Shown here piece by piece: positions 53,346-61,982 of a DNA stretch of 64,000 nucleotides. Below the pieces are notes generated by a model that saw nothing but the letters and a program-made list of their open reading frames with translations, had not been told where the DNA came from and searched no databases. The stretch covers positions 1 to 64,000 of the forward strand of contig JAJFFH010000024.1 of the NCBI GenBank assembly GCA_021776735.1. Direction: 5' to 3'. How positions within the stretch are numbered: position 1 is the first letter of the stretch; each line of letters starts with the position of its first letter. A program made the position numbers and the translations under genes. Origin of the DNA: Planctomycetota bacterium. Lineage in GTDB: Bacteria > Planctomycetota > PLA2.

Positions 53346-54917
53346 TCAGCGGGTGACGGACGTTCGCGGCGTGAGGACCGCGCGCACCTTGCGTGCCATC
53401 TCGTCCGGCGTGAAGGGCTTTTCCAGGAACGCCGCGCCGTGCTCGAGGATCTTGTTTTGCTCGATCGCGTCCGCCGCATAGCCAGACATGTACAGAACCC
53501 GCGTTTCAGAGTGAAGGCCGCGCACCTTCTCGGCCACTTCGGGTCCGCACATCTCCGGCATCAAGACGTCCGTCAGCAGGAGGTGCAGCCGCCCCTGATA
53601 CCGGCGCGCGATTTCGATGGCCTCCCGCGGGTGCTCGGCGACCAGGACGTGGTAGCCGTATAGCTGAAGGATATCGAACGCGACATCGCGGACCGCTTCC
53701 TGATCCTCGACCAGCAGGACCGTCTCGGTGCCTTCCAGGTCGGTCTCGAATACCGGCTCCTCCTCGCTCTCGACGATCGTTTGCTCCACGGCGGGCAGAT
53801 AGACGCGAAACGTGGTCCCGAGCCCGACCTCGCTGTAGACCTCGATGTGCCCGCCGCTCTGCTTGACGAGACCGTAGACCGAGGGCAATCCGAGTCCCGT
53901 GCCCTTCTCGGGCGGCTTGGTCGTGAAGAAGGGCTCGAAAATACGCGCCTGGGTGTCCTTGTCCATCCCGCAACCCGTATCGGACACGCTCAGAACCACG
54001 TACGGGCCCGGCAGCACGCCTGCCTGCACGGCGGCATACACCTCGTCGATGTACTTGCGACCGGTCGCGATCGTCAGCGTGCCCCCCCCGGGCATCGCGT
54101 CGCGCGCGTTGATGCACAGGTTGAGCAGCGCATCGTGGAGCTGATCCATGTCGATCAGCACGGGCGACAGATCCAGAGCGGGCCGCACGATCAGGATGAT
54201 GTGATCACCCAGGACGTGGCGCAGCATCTCGTCGCAGTCGCGCACGACGCGGCTGAGACTGACCGCCACGGGTTGCAGGACCTGGGCCCGGCTGAAGGCG
54301 AGCAGGCGCCGCGTGAAGCTCGCGGCGCGCTGGCCGGCGTCGCGGATCATGCTCACCTCGCGGTGAAGCGGCGTATCCTCCTCAAGCCGGCCCAGCGCGA
54401 GGTCGGCGTAGCCGCTCACGATGGCCAGCACGTTGTTGAAGTCGTGCGCGATGCCGGCCGCAAACCGTCCGAGTGCCTCCATCCGCTGGCCCCACCGCAC
54501 ACTCGTGTCCAACCGGTGCCGGGCCACCGCATACTGGACCGCGCGGCAGAGCGTCGCTCCCGTTCCGTCCCGCTTGAGTACGTGGTCCTGCGCGCCGGCC
54601 TCGAGCGCCGCCCTGGCCAATTCCGGCGCCGCCACGGTGTTTGTCAGGACCACGACCGGAAGCGACGGGTGCCGCTCGACCATGGACCGGACGGCGGCGA
54701 TACCGGGAGCGTCCGGAAGATCCAGGTCGAGAAGGACCGCATCGAAATGCCCCTCTTGCAACACGTCTTCGGCGTCCGCAAGGCTCCCGGCCGTCGCCGA
54801 AACTTCGACCGGCTGCGGCTGCTCGCGCAACGTTTCCCGAATCCACCGGGTCTCGTCCGGATCGCCGTCCACGACCAGAATCGAGAGCGGAGGCTCCCTT
54901 CCGGCCTTCGCGTTCAT
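53346..54917 (-). CDS. Hybrid histidine kinase (REC-HisKA-HATPase-REC)
   Basis: 523 residues from ATG at 54917 (MNAKAG). An N-terminal receiver (SILVVDGDPDETRWI, D in VLLDLDLPDAPG) is followed by HisKA with AGIAHDFNNVLAIVSG, an ATPase domain (LNLCINARDAMPGGG, SVSDTGCGMDKD, GTGLGLPSVYG) and a C-terminal receiver (VLLVEDQEAVRD, LLLTDVLMPEMCGP). It is soluble. It sits back-to-back with pelG and divergent from another kinase, so this cluster probably controls the Pel locus. VDGDPDE gives a 10-of-11 match to the window motif (54860-54870) but is normal receiver sequence. Confidence 0.92.
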   Translation of the reverse strand: MNAKAGREPPLSILVVDGDPDETRWIRETLREQPQPVEVSATAGSLADAEDVLQEGHFDAVLLDLDLPDAPGIAAVRSMVERHPSLPVVVLTNTVAAPELARAALEAGAQDHVLKRDGTGATLCRAVQYAVARHRLDTSVRWGQRMEALGRFAAGIAHDFNNVLAIVSGYADLALGRLEEDTPLHREVSMIRDAGQRAASFTRRLLAFSRAQVLQPVAVSLSRVVRDCDEMLRHVLGDHIILIVRPALDLSPVLIDMDQLHDALLNLCINARDAMPGGGTLTIATGRKYIDEVYAAVQAGVLPGPYVVLSVSDTGCGMDKDTQARIFEPFFTTKPPEKGTGLGLPSVYGLVKQSGGHIEVYSEVGLGTTFRVYLPAVEQTIVESEEEPVFETDLEGTETVLLVEDQEAVRDVAFDILQLYGYHVLVAEHPREAIEIARRYQGRLHLLLTDVLMPEMCGPEVAEKVRGLHSETRVLYMSGYAADAIEQNKILEHGAAFLEKPFTPDEMARKVRAVLTPRTSVTR

Positions 54918-55081
54918 ACATGATCTTATCGGAGCCAAGCCACGTTTCCTTTACTTTCACTGTGGTATCCCTTATGCCAGGGATATCTAGGGGAACCGCG
55001 AAAGCCCCTCTACATACCGGCCTTCAAGATCTTCTTGAGTGACGACCCGATAGCTCCGATGTCTATGATGGAGTCACTTCA
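54918..55081. promoter_or_regulatory. Divergent kinase promoter with inverted repeat
   Basis: GGTATCCCT (54964-54972) and AGGGATATC (54979-54987) form a 9-bp inverted repeat with one mismatch and a 6-nt centre. It lies between two divergent histidine kinase genes, so it could be an operator for both. AT-rich context (TTTACTTTCAC, CTTATG) suggests promoter sequence. Confidence 0.45.
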
Positions 55082-56533
55082 ATGGAAACGGTCAAGAAGA
55101 CGCCTCACACCAAGGCAGCGCCCGCGTCGGACGCCCCCGCACGCCTGCACCTCCTGCTGGTCGATGACGACCCCCACATCCCGGAACTCTACCGGGACTA
55201 CCTCGCAAGTGCCTCCGGACTAACTCCCGAACGAGTCTCACTCGTACTCCATGTCGCATCCTCGAGCCGGGCCGCGGTGAACCGGTCCCGGGCAATTCGC
55301 GAAAAAGGAGAGCGGCTGGCGTGTGCCCTCATCGACTACGACCTGGGAGAAACGCCGAACGGAATCGACACGACGCTCGCACTATGGGAGATCGATCCGG
55401 AGACGCAGTGCACGCTGGTGACCGGAGCGAGCGAACTCGGGGACGCCCAGACGGTCCAGCGCATACCGGCGCAGTTCCTGATGAACTGGGACTTCCTCGC
55501 GAAGCCGTGCGGGCCGTTCGTAATCGCGCAACGGGTCCGTCGCTCGGTCTCTGCATGGATCGCGCGGCGAGCGGCCAAGAGCCGCACGAGGGAGATCGAG
55601 GGCCTTGTCGACGAGCTCTCTCGGGTGAACTCCGAACTGGAAGAGAAGGTTGCCGGGCGCACGCTTGACCTCAAGCAGCGCAACGAGGAACTCGAGACGA
55701 ATCATCGCGACCTGGAGCGCGCGTTCGCGGATGTCGAGCGGGCGCAACATCAGGTTCTTCAGAGCGAGAAACTGGCATCGATCGGCCAGCTCGCGGCCGG
55801 TGTCACCCACGAGCTGAACAACCCGATCGGCTTCGTTCACTCCAATCTCGGAACGCTGGAGCGATATGCCACATCGATCGGCACGCTCCTGGACGCGTAC
55901 GAGGCCCGCCTGGGCCCGGACGATGCCGAACTCAGCGCGCTGCGCCGCGAACTCAAGATCGACTTCCTGCGCCAAGACCTCCCGGCGCTGGTGAAAGAGT
56001 CGCGCGAGGGCACGGAGCGGGTCAGAAAGATCGTGGCCGACCTGAAGGTGTTTTCGCATCCGGGCGGTTCCGGGCCGGCCTATTCGGACCTGCTCGAAGG
56101 CCTTGACAGCACGCTCAACATCGTGGGCAACGAGTTGAAGTACAAGGCGAACGTCGTCCGCGACTTCGGCGAACTCCCGCGAATCCGGTGCCTGTCCGAC
56201 CAACTCAACCAGGTGTTTCTCAACATCCTGGTCAACGCCGGGCAGGCCATGGAGTCGTTCGGCGAAATCGTCGTCACGACGCGCGCCGAACCCGAGCACG
56301 TCCTGATCTCGATCCGCGACAACGGGCCGGGCATCCCACCCGAGATTCTGGAACGCGTGTTCGACCCGTTCGTCACGACCAAGGAAGCGGGCAAGGGAAC
56401 CGGCCTCGGCCTGAGCATTTCCTACGACATCGTCCGCAAGCACTGCGGCGAGCTTCACGTAAAGAGCGAACCCGGCCAGGGGGCCGAGTTCACGATCCGA
56501 CTGCCGATCAACGGCTGCGGAGGAGCATCATGA
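55082..56533 (+). CDS. Histidine kinase with N-terminal receiver-like domain
   Basis: 483 residues. A receiver ([20 protein letters not shown], acceptor region [18 protein letters not shown] in FLAKPCGPF) is followed by a long coiled coil ([22 protein letters not shown]). Then HisKA with [18 protein letters not shown], an ATPase domain with [30 protein letters not shown] and [15 protein letters not shown]. The THELNNP H-box and this layout are typical of kinases that work with RpfG-like or PAS regulators. Its stop overlaps the next gene (ATGA). Confidence 0.92.
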   Translation: METVKKTPHTKAAPASDAPARLHLLLVDDDPHIPELYRDYLASASGLTPERVSLVLHVASSSRAAVNRSRAIREKGERLACALIDYDLGETPNGIDTTLALWEIDPETQCTLVTGASELGDAQTVQRIPAQFLMNWDFLAKPCGPFVIAQRVRRSVSAWIARRAAKSRTREIEGLVDELSRVNSELEEKVAGRTLDLKQRNEELETNHRDLERAFADVERAQHQVLQSEKLASIGQLAAGVTHELNNPIGFVHSNLGTLERYATSIGTLLDAYEARLGPDDAELSALRRELKIDFLRQDLPALVKESREGTERVRKIVADLKVFSHPGGSGPAYSDLLEGLDSTLNIVGNELKYKANVVRDFGELPRIRCLSDQLNQVFLNILVNAGQAMESFGEIVVTTRAEPEHVLISIRDNGPGIPPEILERVFDPFVTTKEAGKGTGLGLSISYDIVRKHCGELHVKSEPGQGAEFTIRLPINGCGGAS

Positions 56534-57690
56534 ACACCCGAGATCAGCCGTGGCTTCTCCTGTGCGTGGACGACGAGCCCAATATCCTGCGCTCCCTGCA
56601 ACGCTCTTTTCTCGACGAGCCGTGGGAAATCTGCACGGCGGACGGCGGCGAAGAAGCCCTCGCCATCGTCGGAGAACGGCGCCCGGACGTGATCCTCTCG
56701 GACTACCGAATGCCGGGCATGAACGGCGTGGAATTCCTCCAGCAGGCCAAGCGCGTCCACGCGGACAGCATCCGCATCGTGCTCAGCGGCTATGCGGACC
56801 TCGACGTCATTCTCGCCGCACTCAACGAGGGCGAGGTCTACCGCTTCCTGAGCAAGCCGTGGAACGACGGCGAACTGCGCGACGTGATTCGCAAGGCGAT
56901 CGGCGTCAAGCACCTTTCGGATCAAAACAAGAGCCTGCAGGCGGAACTCGAACGCTCGCTCGCGGAACGCACCGCGGAGCTGCATGCCAAGCGACGCGCC
57001 CTCGTCCTGAACCGCGAGGTACTGGAGCTCCTGCCGCTTCCGATCCTCGTAATCAACGAGCAAGGAACGGTGACATTCGCCAACGCAGAGAGCCGCACGC
57101 TACTCAGCACGGGTGGCGAGGATCCGGTCGGCCTGCCGGCGCCGCCGCTCGTCGCCGGCCGCCGCGAGCGCTTCAGCCACTCGTCGAACGTGCCGGGCGT
57201 CGTGGTCCGCCACATGGGCCCCTTCGTCCACAAGGGCAAGCCGGTCGGCGCCGTCATCATGACGATCGACGTCGAGGCGTTCGCACGCCACGGAGAGCCG
57301 GTCGCCGCGCCGGGGCAGTCAAGGACGGCGATGTCTTCGGACGGCCCGACCGCGGACCCGATGGCCGCCGATTCCGCGCCCCCGCCCACGCCTTTCGCCA
57401 TCCCCGACGCGTCTCCCGCCGACAGTGAGACTGCCGACAGTCACACGGCCGACAGTGACACGGCCACGGAGAGTGGGCCGAATCAGGAACGCCCGGCCCT
57501 AGCTCTCGCCGCCGCGGACGTCGACAACACCAACGCCGACGACCCTGGCCCGTTGCCGCCGCTGGACGCCATTCCGGCGCCGGCCGCGCCGCGCCTGCGC
57601 TACAACGACGAGTATTTCGCGGAGCTTCCCTCGGAGCCGCAAGAACGCGACAAGCCCCGGAGCCCCGGGAACGGAGAATGGAATGAATAG
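56530..57690 (+). CDS. Response regulator: receiver, PAS-like domain and disordered tail
   Basis: 386 residues. The receiver has LLCVDDEPNILRSLQ, D in VILSDYRMPGMNG and K in FLSKPWND, the RpfG-type signature. A coiled coil and a PAS-like fold (EVLELLPLPILVINEQGTVTFANAE) follow. The C-terminal 120 residues are Asp/Ser/Pro-rich low complexity (SETADSHTADSDTATESG), including an exact window motif at 57323-57333 read in the RTAM frame. No output enzyme (HD-GYP, GGDEF) or DNA-binding domain is present, so it may relay the signal or bind a partner. It overlaps both neighbours and is in an operon with the upstream kinase. Confidence 0.9.
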   Translation: MNTRDQPWLLLCVDDEPNILRSLQRSFLDEPWEICTADGGEEALAIVGERRPDVILSDYRMPGMNGVEFLQQAKRVHADSIRIVLSGYADLDVILAALNEGEVYRFLSKPWNDGELRDVIRKAIGVKHLSDQNKSLQAELERSLAERTAELHAKRRALVLNREVLELLPLPILVINEQGTVTFANAESRTLLSTGGEDPVGLPAPPLVAGRRERFSHSSNVPGVVVRHMGPFVHKGKPVGAVIMTIDVEAFARHGEPVAAPGQSRTAMSSDGPTADPMAADSAPPPTPFAIPDASPADSETADSHTADSDTATESGPNQERPALALAAADVDNTNADDPGPLPPLDAIPAPAAPRLRYNDEYFAELPSEPQERDKPRSPGNGEWNE

Positions 57691-58159
57691 ACTCGGAATC
57701 GCCACCGTGATGTTCGTCGACGACGAGCCGTCGATCCTCAGCGCGCTGCGCCGCCTGCTGCACGACGAGCCGTACAAGATCGTCACCTATGAGAGCCCGA
57801 CCGAGGCATTGGTCGCGGCAAACCAGGATCCGCCGGCGGTCGTCGTCGCCGATTACCACATGCCAGGCATGACCGGACCCGAGCTGCTGCAGGGACTTCG
57901 GCGGCTGAACGAGAACATCGTCCGCATCATTCTCACGGGCAAGCCCGACGTCACGGCCGTGCTTGACGCGGTCGAACTCGGCGCGGTTTACCGCTTCCTC
58001 CTCAAGCCCTGGGACGAGGACGAACTGCGCGTGTCGCTGCGCCGGGCCGTCGATCACCACTGCCTGCTCGACGAGCGGACGGCGCTCCAACGCCGGATTC
58101 GCGAGCAGGAACGACGTCTGGCCTCCCTGCAAAGCAACGTGGAAGCCTCACGCGGCTGA
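57683..58159 (+). CDS. Single-domain response regulator
   Basis: 158 residues: receiver with VMFVDDEPSILSALRRLL, D in VVVADYHMPGMTGPE, and K in FLLKPWDEDELR, plus a short helical C-terminal extension (ERTALQRRIREQERRLASLQSN). It is closely related to the receiver of the preceding gene, so the pair probably arose by duplication. It overlaps that gene by 8 nt. With no effector domain it may act as a phosphate sink or shuttle for the kinases beside the Pel operon. Confidence 0.9.
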   Translation: MNRLGIATVMFVDDEPSILSALRRLLHDEPYKIVTYESPTEALVAANQDPPAVVVADYHMPGMTGPELLQGLRRLNENIVRIILTGKPDVTAVLDAVELGAVYRFLLKPWDEDELRVSLRRAVDHHCLLDERTALQRRIREQERRLASLQSNVEASRG

Positions 58160-58361
58160 CCGCGACGCCGATAAGAAACAACCGGTCCGGGAAAGACCGG
58201 GGAGTCCCTGTCGTGATACATATCCAAACTATGGTTTCCACACACGCGACAGGCCAGGCTCCCCCATCTGCGAGTGCAGATCCCGGACCATTTTCTCCTC
58301 GCAGGCCGAATGACACGGACCGGAGCAAACGGACGGCGATGCTTTCGGCCGACCACTTGGA
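58160..58361. repeat. Convergent intergenic region with hairpin and motif copy
   Basis: CCGGTC-CGGGAAA-GACCGG (58182-58200) is a hairpin 22 nt after the response regulator stop, a plausible terminator without a T-run. An exact motif with the full flank (AGCAAAC) is at 58331-58341, 20 nt from the stop of the convergent hypothetical gene. Confidence 0.55.
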
Positions 58362-58964
58362 TCAACGCGCGATGCCGCGCTTCGCGCCGTACACCTTGAG
58401 GAGGCGGCGCGCGCGCCGAGCCGTCTCGGACCCTCGTCGCGAACCCCGGGCAAGCCGGCGCAACATCCGCTCACTCGACGCCGACAGCGCGCCGCGCCGC
58501 AACCAGCGCAGTCGCCCGAGCGTCGCTGGTGAATAGCGAAGCTCGACGATGCGCGGCGGGCCGAGACCCAGCACACGCACGCCAAACCGCACGGGCCGCA
58601 GGTCCGGCCGCTCGCCGCAGGGGTACCGAAGCCACACGCGATCATCGACCCGCAGGCACCCGTCCGCGAGGCGCGGCCTACGAAACGCTCGCACGGTCTC
58701 AGAGCAGATTTCCACGATCCGCGTCACGGCCATGACCGTCAGCGCCGCCCGAAGTTTCACGCGCGACGCGGGCTCAAGCTGGTCCCAGAACGGCGGCGCG
58801 AACGTGCGCAGGCTTCCCCGACTCAACGTGAGCCGCAACGGCCGTGGTCCCCCGTACGCGATCACCTGGCGGGTCCGCCGCGACCGTCGCCCCGAGGCGA
58901 TGTAGACGCTTCGACCGCGGACGGGCTTGAGCGTCATCTCGTAGAACGCAAGGAGCAGTACCAC
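58362..58964 (-). CDS. Basic hypothetical protein
   Basis: 200 residues (GTG at 58964; an ATG 28 nt inside, MTLKPVRGRS, is an alternative). The protein is very Arg-rich, especially the last 60 residues (LRWLRRGALSASSERMLRRLARGSRRG), with a hydrophobic first segment. The middle part alternates strands (VDDRVWLRYPCG, VRFGVRVLGLGPPRIVELRY). I do not recognise the family. Same strand as the peptidase-like gene, 53 nt downstream of it, so co-transcription is likely. Confidence 0.6.
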   Translation of the reverse strand: MVLLLAFYEMTLKPVRGRSVYIASGRRSRRTRQVIAYGGPRPLRLTLSRGSLRTFAPPFWDQLEPASRVKLRAALTVMAVTRIVEICSETVRAFRRPRLADGCLRVDDRVWLRYPCGERPDLRPVRFGVRVLGLGPPRIVELRYSPATLGRLRWLRRGALSASSERMLRRLARGSRRGSETARRARRLLKVYGAKRGIAR

Positions 58965-59017
58965 GGACGTTGGACGTCGCGCGCCGGGATCGCCTGCGCC
59001 GATTCCCGCGCGTGGCT

Positions 59018-60364
59018 CTAGCGAGCACCCGCAAAGCGGACGATCGTCTGCGAGCCCTTCCTCGTGAGCGCCGGATTCGTCGACTCCGCCTGCACGGTTA
59101 CGTATCGCTCGCCCGCCCAGACTTCGTGGCGCACATGCCAGCGGGTCAGCTTCACCGGCGCGCTGATCGTGGCCGCGCCGAGCTTCTTGAGATCGCCCGG
59201 CAACTTCACGCGCGCGAACAGGCGGCGGTCAAACACCCCTTTGCGGCTCTTCGGCAGATAGTTCAGCATCAGGCCCTGCGACCAGCGCTGCGGACGAACA
59301 CGAACCAAAAAAGCATCGCCGTCCCTGGCTCCCTCGCTCCGGATCGCCGGCTTGTCCAAGGGAGCACGAAGCGGCTGGAAGGCGGGATCGGACAGGCAAT
59401 AGCGCGAGACCATGCCGCGCAGCATGACGTCGTAGAAACTCTTGCGCTGCTTGCGGCCGCGGAGAAAGCGCGGAAAGCCCAAGAAGCCGACAGGCAGGCT
59501 GGTAAACGCGAGCCGGTACTGAAACGTGCTCACCGCGCCGAGCGGACAGGCCGTCTGGCGAAAGTGCTCCCACTCGGCCATCGCCATCTCGCCGCGGTCG
59601 CCGTCGAGAGCCGCAAACAGGCCGCCCGCGCCCGCGTGCACCCAGTTGAGCGTGACCAGCCGTTCCGGCGCGATCGTCGTCGGCGGGAAGAACACGAGCT
59701 GGTTCATCGAACGGTGGTGGCTGCGCGACAAGACGCCGTTGAAGCACGCCCCGGAAAACACGACCGGCGCGCGCTCAAGTTCCAGCCGCCCGATCTCCTC
59801 GCCCTTCATGCCCTTCACGACGCACCACGCCTGCCCGTGCCCGAAGTGCATGAAGTAGTCATACGACAACAGGTGCGCCCCGCTTCCGGACATGGCCACG
59901 ACGCCGGCCTTCGGCGCTGCCCGCGGCGGCGCGGTTTCGCGGGCGATGATCCGCTCGACGAAACGCAGCAGGTCCTCGCCGTCGCGCGCGCACAGGTAGC
60001 CGAAGTGAAAGTCGGGCAGCGGATCGCCGTCGAGGTTGCGGCAGAGCTCGAGCACCCCGTAATGGAAATCGATGTCGACCGTCGTCGGCTTCAGCACGAA
60101 CGCCACGTACTCGGGCCCGATCGCGCGCAGCGCCCGGCGCACCCGCGAAACATCGCCGTCCGTCAGCTTGATCACCTTGGCGCCGCGATGCTTCTTCAGG
60201 AGCTCGATCGCCTTTTTGGCCGCGCCGCGGCGCGCCACGTCGGTCACAATCACGTACTTGCCGCCGGGCTTGGGCAGCCCCTTCGAAAGCGGGATCCAGC
60301 CCGGCGGATCGCCGGCGAACGCGGCCAGGGACAGAGCAAGCAGGGCAGACGGAATGAGACGCAT
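59018..60364 (-). CDS. Secreted clan-CD (C25/caspase-like) peptidase candidate
   Basis: 448 residues. The ATG at 60364 has AAAGGA 6 nt upstream; an upstream GTG frame is rejected. The signal peptide is MRLIPSALLALSLAAFA. A Rossmann-like caspase fold is suggested by KYVIVTDVARRGAAKKAI, then PDFHFGYLCARDGEDLLR. A catalytic-type pair follows: His in YFMHFGHGQAW and Cys in VVFSGACFNGV. The HxGHG...GACxNG order is that of gingipain/caspase-like enzymes. Two window motifs are inside: 60151-60161 (KLTDGDVSRV) and 59314-59324 (GARDGDAFLV). The C-terminal part is beta-rich. Function as a protease is inferred. Confidence 0.75.
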   Translation of the reverse strand: MRLIPSALLALSLAAFAGDPPGWIPLSKGLPKPGGKYVIVTDVARRGAAKKAIELLKKHRGAKVIKLTDGDVSRVRRALRAIGPEYVAFVLKPTTVDIDFHYGVLELCRNLDGDPLPDFHFGYLCARDGEDLLRFVERIIARETAPPRAAPKAGVVAMSGSGAHLLSYDYFMHFGHGQAWCVVKGMKGEEIGRLELERAPVVFSGACFNGVLSRSHHRSMNQLVFFPPTTIAPERLVTLNWVHAGAGGLFAALDGDRGEMAMAEWEHFRQTACPLGAVSTFQYRLAFTSLPVGFLGFPRFLRGRKQRKSFYDVMLRGMVSRYCLSDPAFQPLRAPLDKPAIRSEGARDGDAFLVRVRPQRWSQGLMLNYLPKSRKGVFDRRLFARVKLPGDLKKLGAATISAPVKLTRWHVRHEVWAGERYVTVQAESTNPALTRKGSQTIVRFAGAR

Positions 60365-60453
60365 GATCGTTCCTTTCACAGGTTAGGGGGCGCGGGGGCA
60401 GATCTGTTCCGTTTTTTCTGGAACGCCTGGGCGCGCGCTGCTCCCCTACCCGT

Positions 60454-61065
60454 GTGGACGCCAATCCCTCGCGATCTCGAGAACTGGGATGTGGGCCGCT
60501 GGGCGAACTTGCCGAGTTGGCGCGGCACGCGCGCGAGGGCGACCGCGCCGCGCTGGAAGCGCTGCTGGAGCGCAGCGTCGGGCTCGTGCACACGATCGCC
60601 CGCGCACGGCTGGGCCCCACTCTGGATGCCGACTCCGCAGCGGTCGATGCGTTGGCCGAGGTCGCGTCCGGTATCGCAAAGCTGCGCGACCCGCGGGCCT
60701 ACCCCGCGTGGCTGCGGCGGGTGACAACCCGCTGCGCGAACCGCGAGCGCCGCCGCTGGCGAAAAAACGCCGCGCCCCCGCCCCCCCAAAGAGATACGCC
60801 CGCGTCCGTCCCTGCGCCGCACAGCGCGCCGGGACTACAGCCCGAGGTACTCGACGCCCTCACCGCGCGCGAGGATGCCGCGCGGGTCCGCGACGCGCTG
60901 GCCGCCATGTCGCCGCGCATTCGCGAACCGCTTCTGCTGCATTTTGGCGAAGACCTTGCCTACCGCGAGATCGCCACCGTGCTCGGCACAAGCCTCGGCA
61001 CCGTCGCGCGGCGCATCAAAGAGGGCCTCGCCCGCCTGCGCCGCCAACTGGGAGAATCCGAATGA
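60454..61065 (+). CDS. ECF-type RNA polymerase sigma factor
   Basis: 203 residues from GTG at 60454. A region-2-like helical part (GDRAALEALLERSVGLVHTIARARLG... RDPRAYPAWLRRVTTRCANRERRRW) and a sigma-4 domain (LAAMSPRIREPLLLHFGEDLAYREIATVLGTSLGTVARRIKEGL) are linked by a Pro-rich spacer. This is an ECF/sigma-70-like factor that would direct polymerase to a small regulon. The next gene overlaps its stop by 4 nt and encodes a membrane protein in the position of an anti-sigma factor. Confidence 0.88.
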   Translation: MDANPSRSRELGCGPLGELAELARHAREGDRAALEALLERSVGLVHTIARARLGPTLDADSAAVDALAEVASGIAKLRDPRAYPAWLRRVTTRCANRERRRWRKNAAPPPPQRDTPASVPAPHSAPGLQPEVLDALTAREDAARVRDALAAMSPRIREPLLLHFGEDLAYREIATVLGTSLGTVARRIKEGLARLRRQLGESE

Positions 61066-61859
61066 ACCCGAACTGCCCCGACTGCCCGCTCGACGATGCA
61101 TCCCACGACCGGATCGCTGTCGCCGCACGCCACGACGCGCCCGACAAAACCCGCCGTCGCGAACTGATCACCCCCGCGCTGAAGCGTGCGGAGCAACGGC
61201 ACGGCCGGCCCGGACGGGTGTTCACGCTGCCCCGGATCATGGCCGCCGCCGCCGTCTTGCTGGCCCTGACTCTTTGGTGGAAGCATACGGACGGCGATGT
61301 CTCTGAACCGACCACGCACGCCGACGCGGCGAGATGGCAACTGCTCGGCGTCGTGGGACCGGTGCGGGTCGCAGTCGAAGCGGCGGTGTACGCGGCGCCG
61401 GGAGGCGGCGACAAGTTCACGGTGCGCATCCGCGTCACGAATGTCGGCGACCGGCCCTTGGGGCTCGATCTCGCCGAGTGCGTGTTCCCGGCCGCCGTCG
61501 GCGTCGCGCGTGCGCGGCGGCTACCGGTTCACCCCAACGGTATCCGCGCGGGTGCGCCGGTCCTCTCGCCCGCGGCCGAACGGGCGCTGGTCGATGCGTT
61601 CGACTCGCTGACGCCGCTCGCGCCGGGCGAATCGCTCGAGTACTTCCCAAAAAAGTCGCCGAACACGCGCGCGCGCCTCGACCAACAGCGCGGCACGCAC
61701 GTGCACATCTTTTTTGCCGGACGCCTGCTCGCGACGGACGGCGACGTCGTGTATCTGCCGAGCTGCTCCTCGGACGGCGGTCAGCTCGGCAATTGGCTGC
61801 GCCTGCCGCGTCCGTGGACCTGGAAGAAACTGCCGGCGGACGCCCTCTTGATCCGGTAG
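61062..61859 (+). CDS. Membrane-anchored protein, putative anti-sigma partner
   Basis: 265 residues. The N-terminus has CPDCPLDDASHDR, then a single membrane helix (about 62-75, IMAAAAVLLALTLWW). Immediately after it comes KHTDGDVSEPT, made by a full window motif (61289-61299, flank AAGCATAC). The extracytoplasmic domain (about 90-265) is beta-rich, FTVRIRVTNVGDRPLGLDLAECVF, Ig-like. A second TDGDV (VVYLPS context) near 61735 has a C in place of T and may be family sequence. A position overlapping an ECF sigma gene, with a cytoplasmic Cys-rich N-terminus, fits an anti-sigma factor, but no ZAS motif (HxxxCxxC) is present. Confidence 0.75.
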   Translation: MNPNCPDCPLDDASHDRIAVAARHDAPDKTRRRELITPALKRAEQRHGRPGRVFTLPRIMAAAAVLLALTLWWKHTDGDVSEPTTHADAARWQLLGVVGPVRVAVEAAVYAAPGGGDKFTVRIRVTNVGDRPLGLDLAECVFPAAVGVARARRLPVHPNGIRAGAPVLSPAAERALVDAFDSLTPLAPGESLEYFPKKSPNTRARLDQQRGTHVHIFFAGRLLATDGDVVYLPSCSSDGGQLGNWLRLPRPWTWKKLPADALLIR

Positions 61860-61982
61860 CCCCGGCCTGCGCCTCGCTCAGCGGGCAAAACATCGCCGTC
61901 CGTCCGCTTTTCTCAGGATTCGTTCACTCCGAGCGGCAAGAGGGCGTTCGCGCCGTGCCGGGACGGAGGCTATCATTCGCCG
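61860..61982. repeat. Intergenic exact motif copy
   Basis: A reverse copy at 61891-61901 (flank AAAGCGGAC on its own strand) sits between two same-strand genes. The remaining bases up to the carboxypeptidase ATG hold no clear promoter boxes. Confidence 0.6.
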
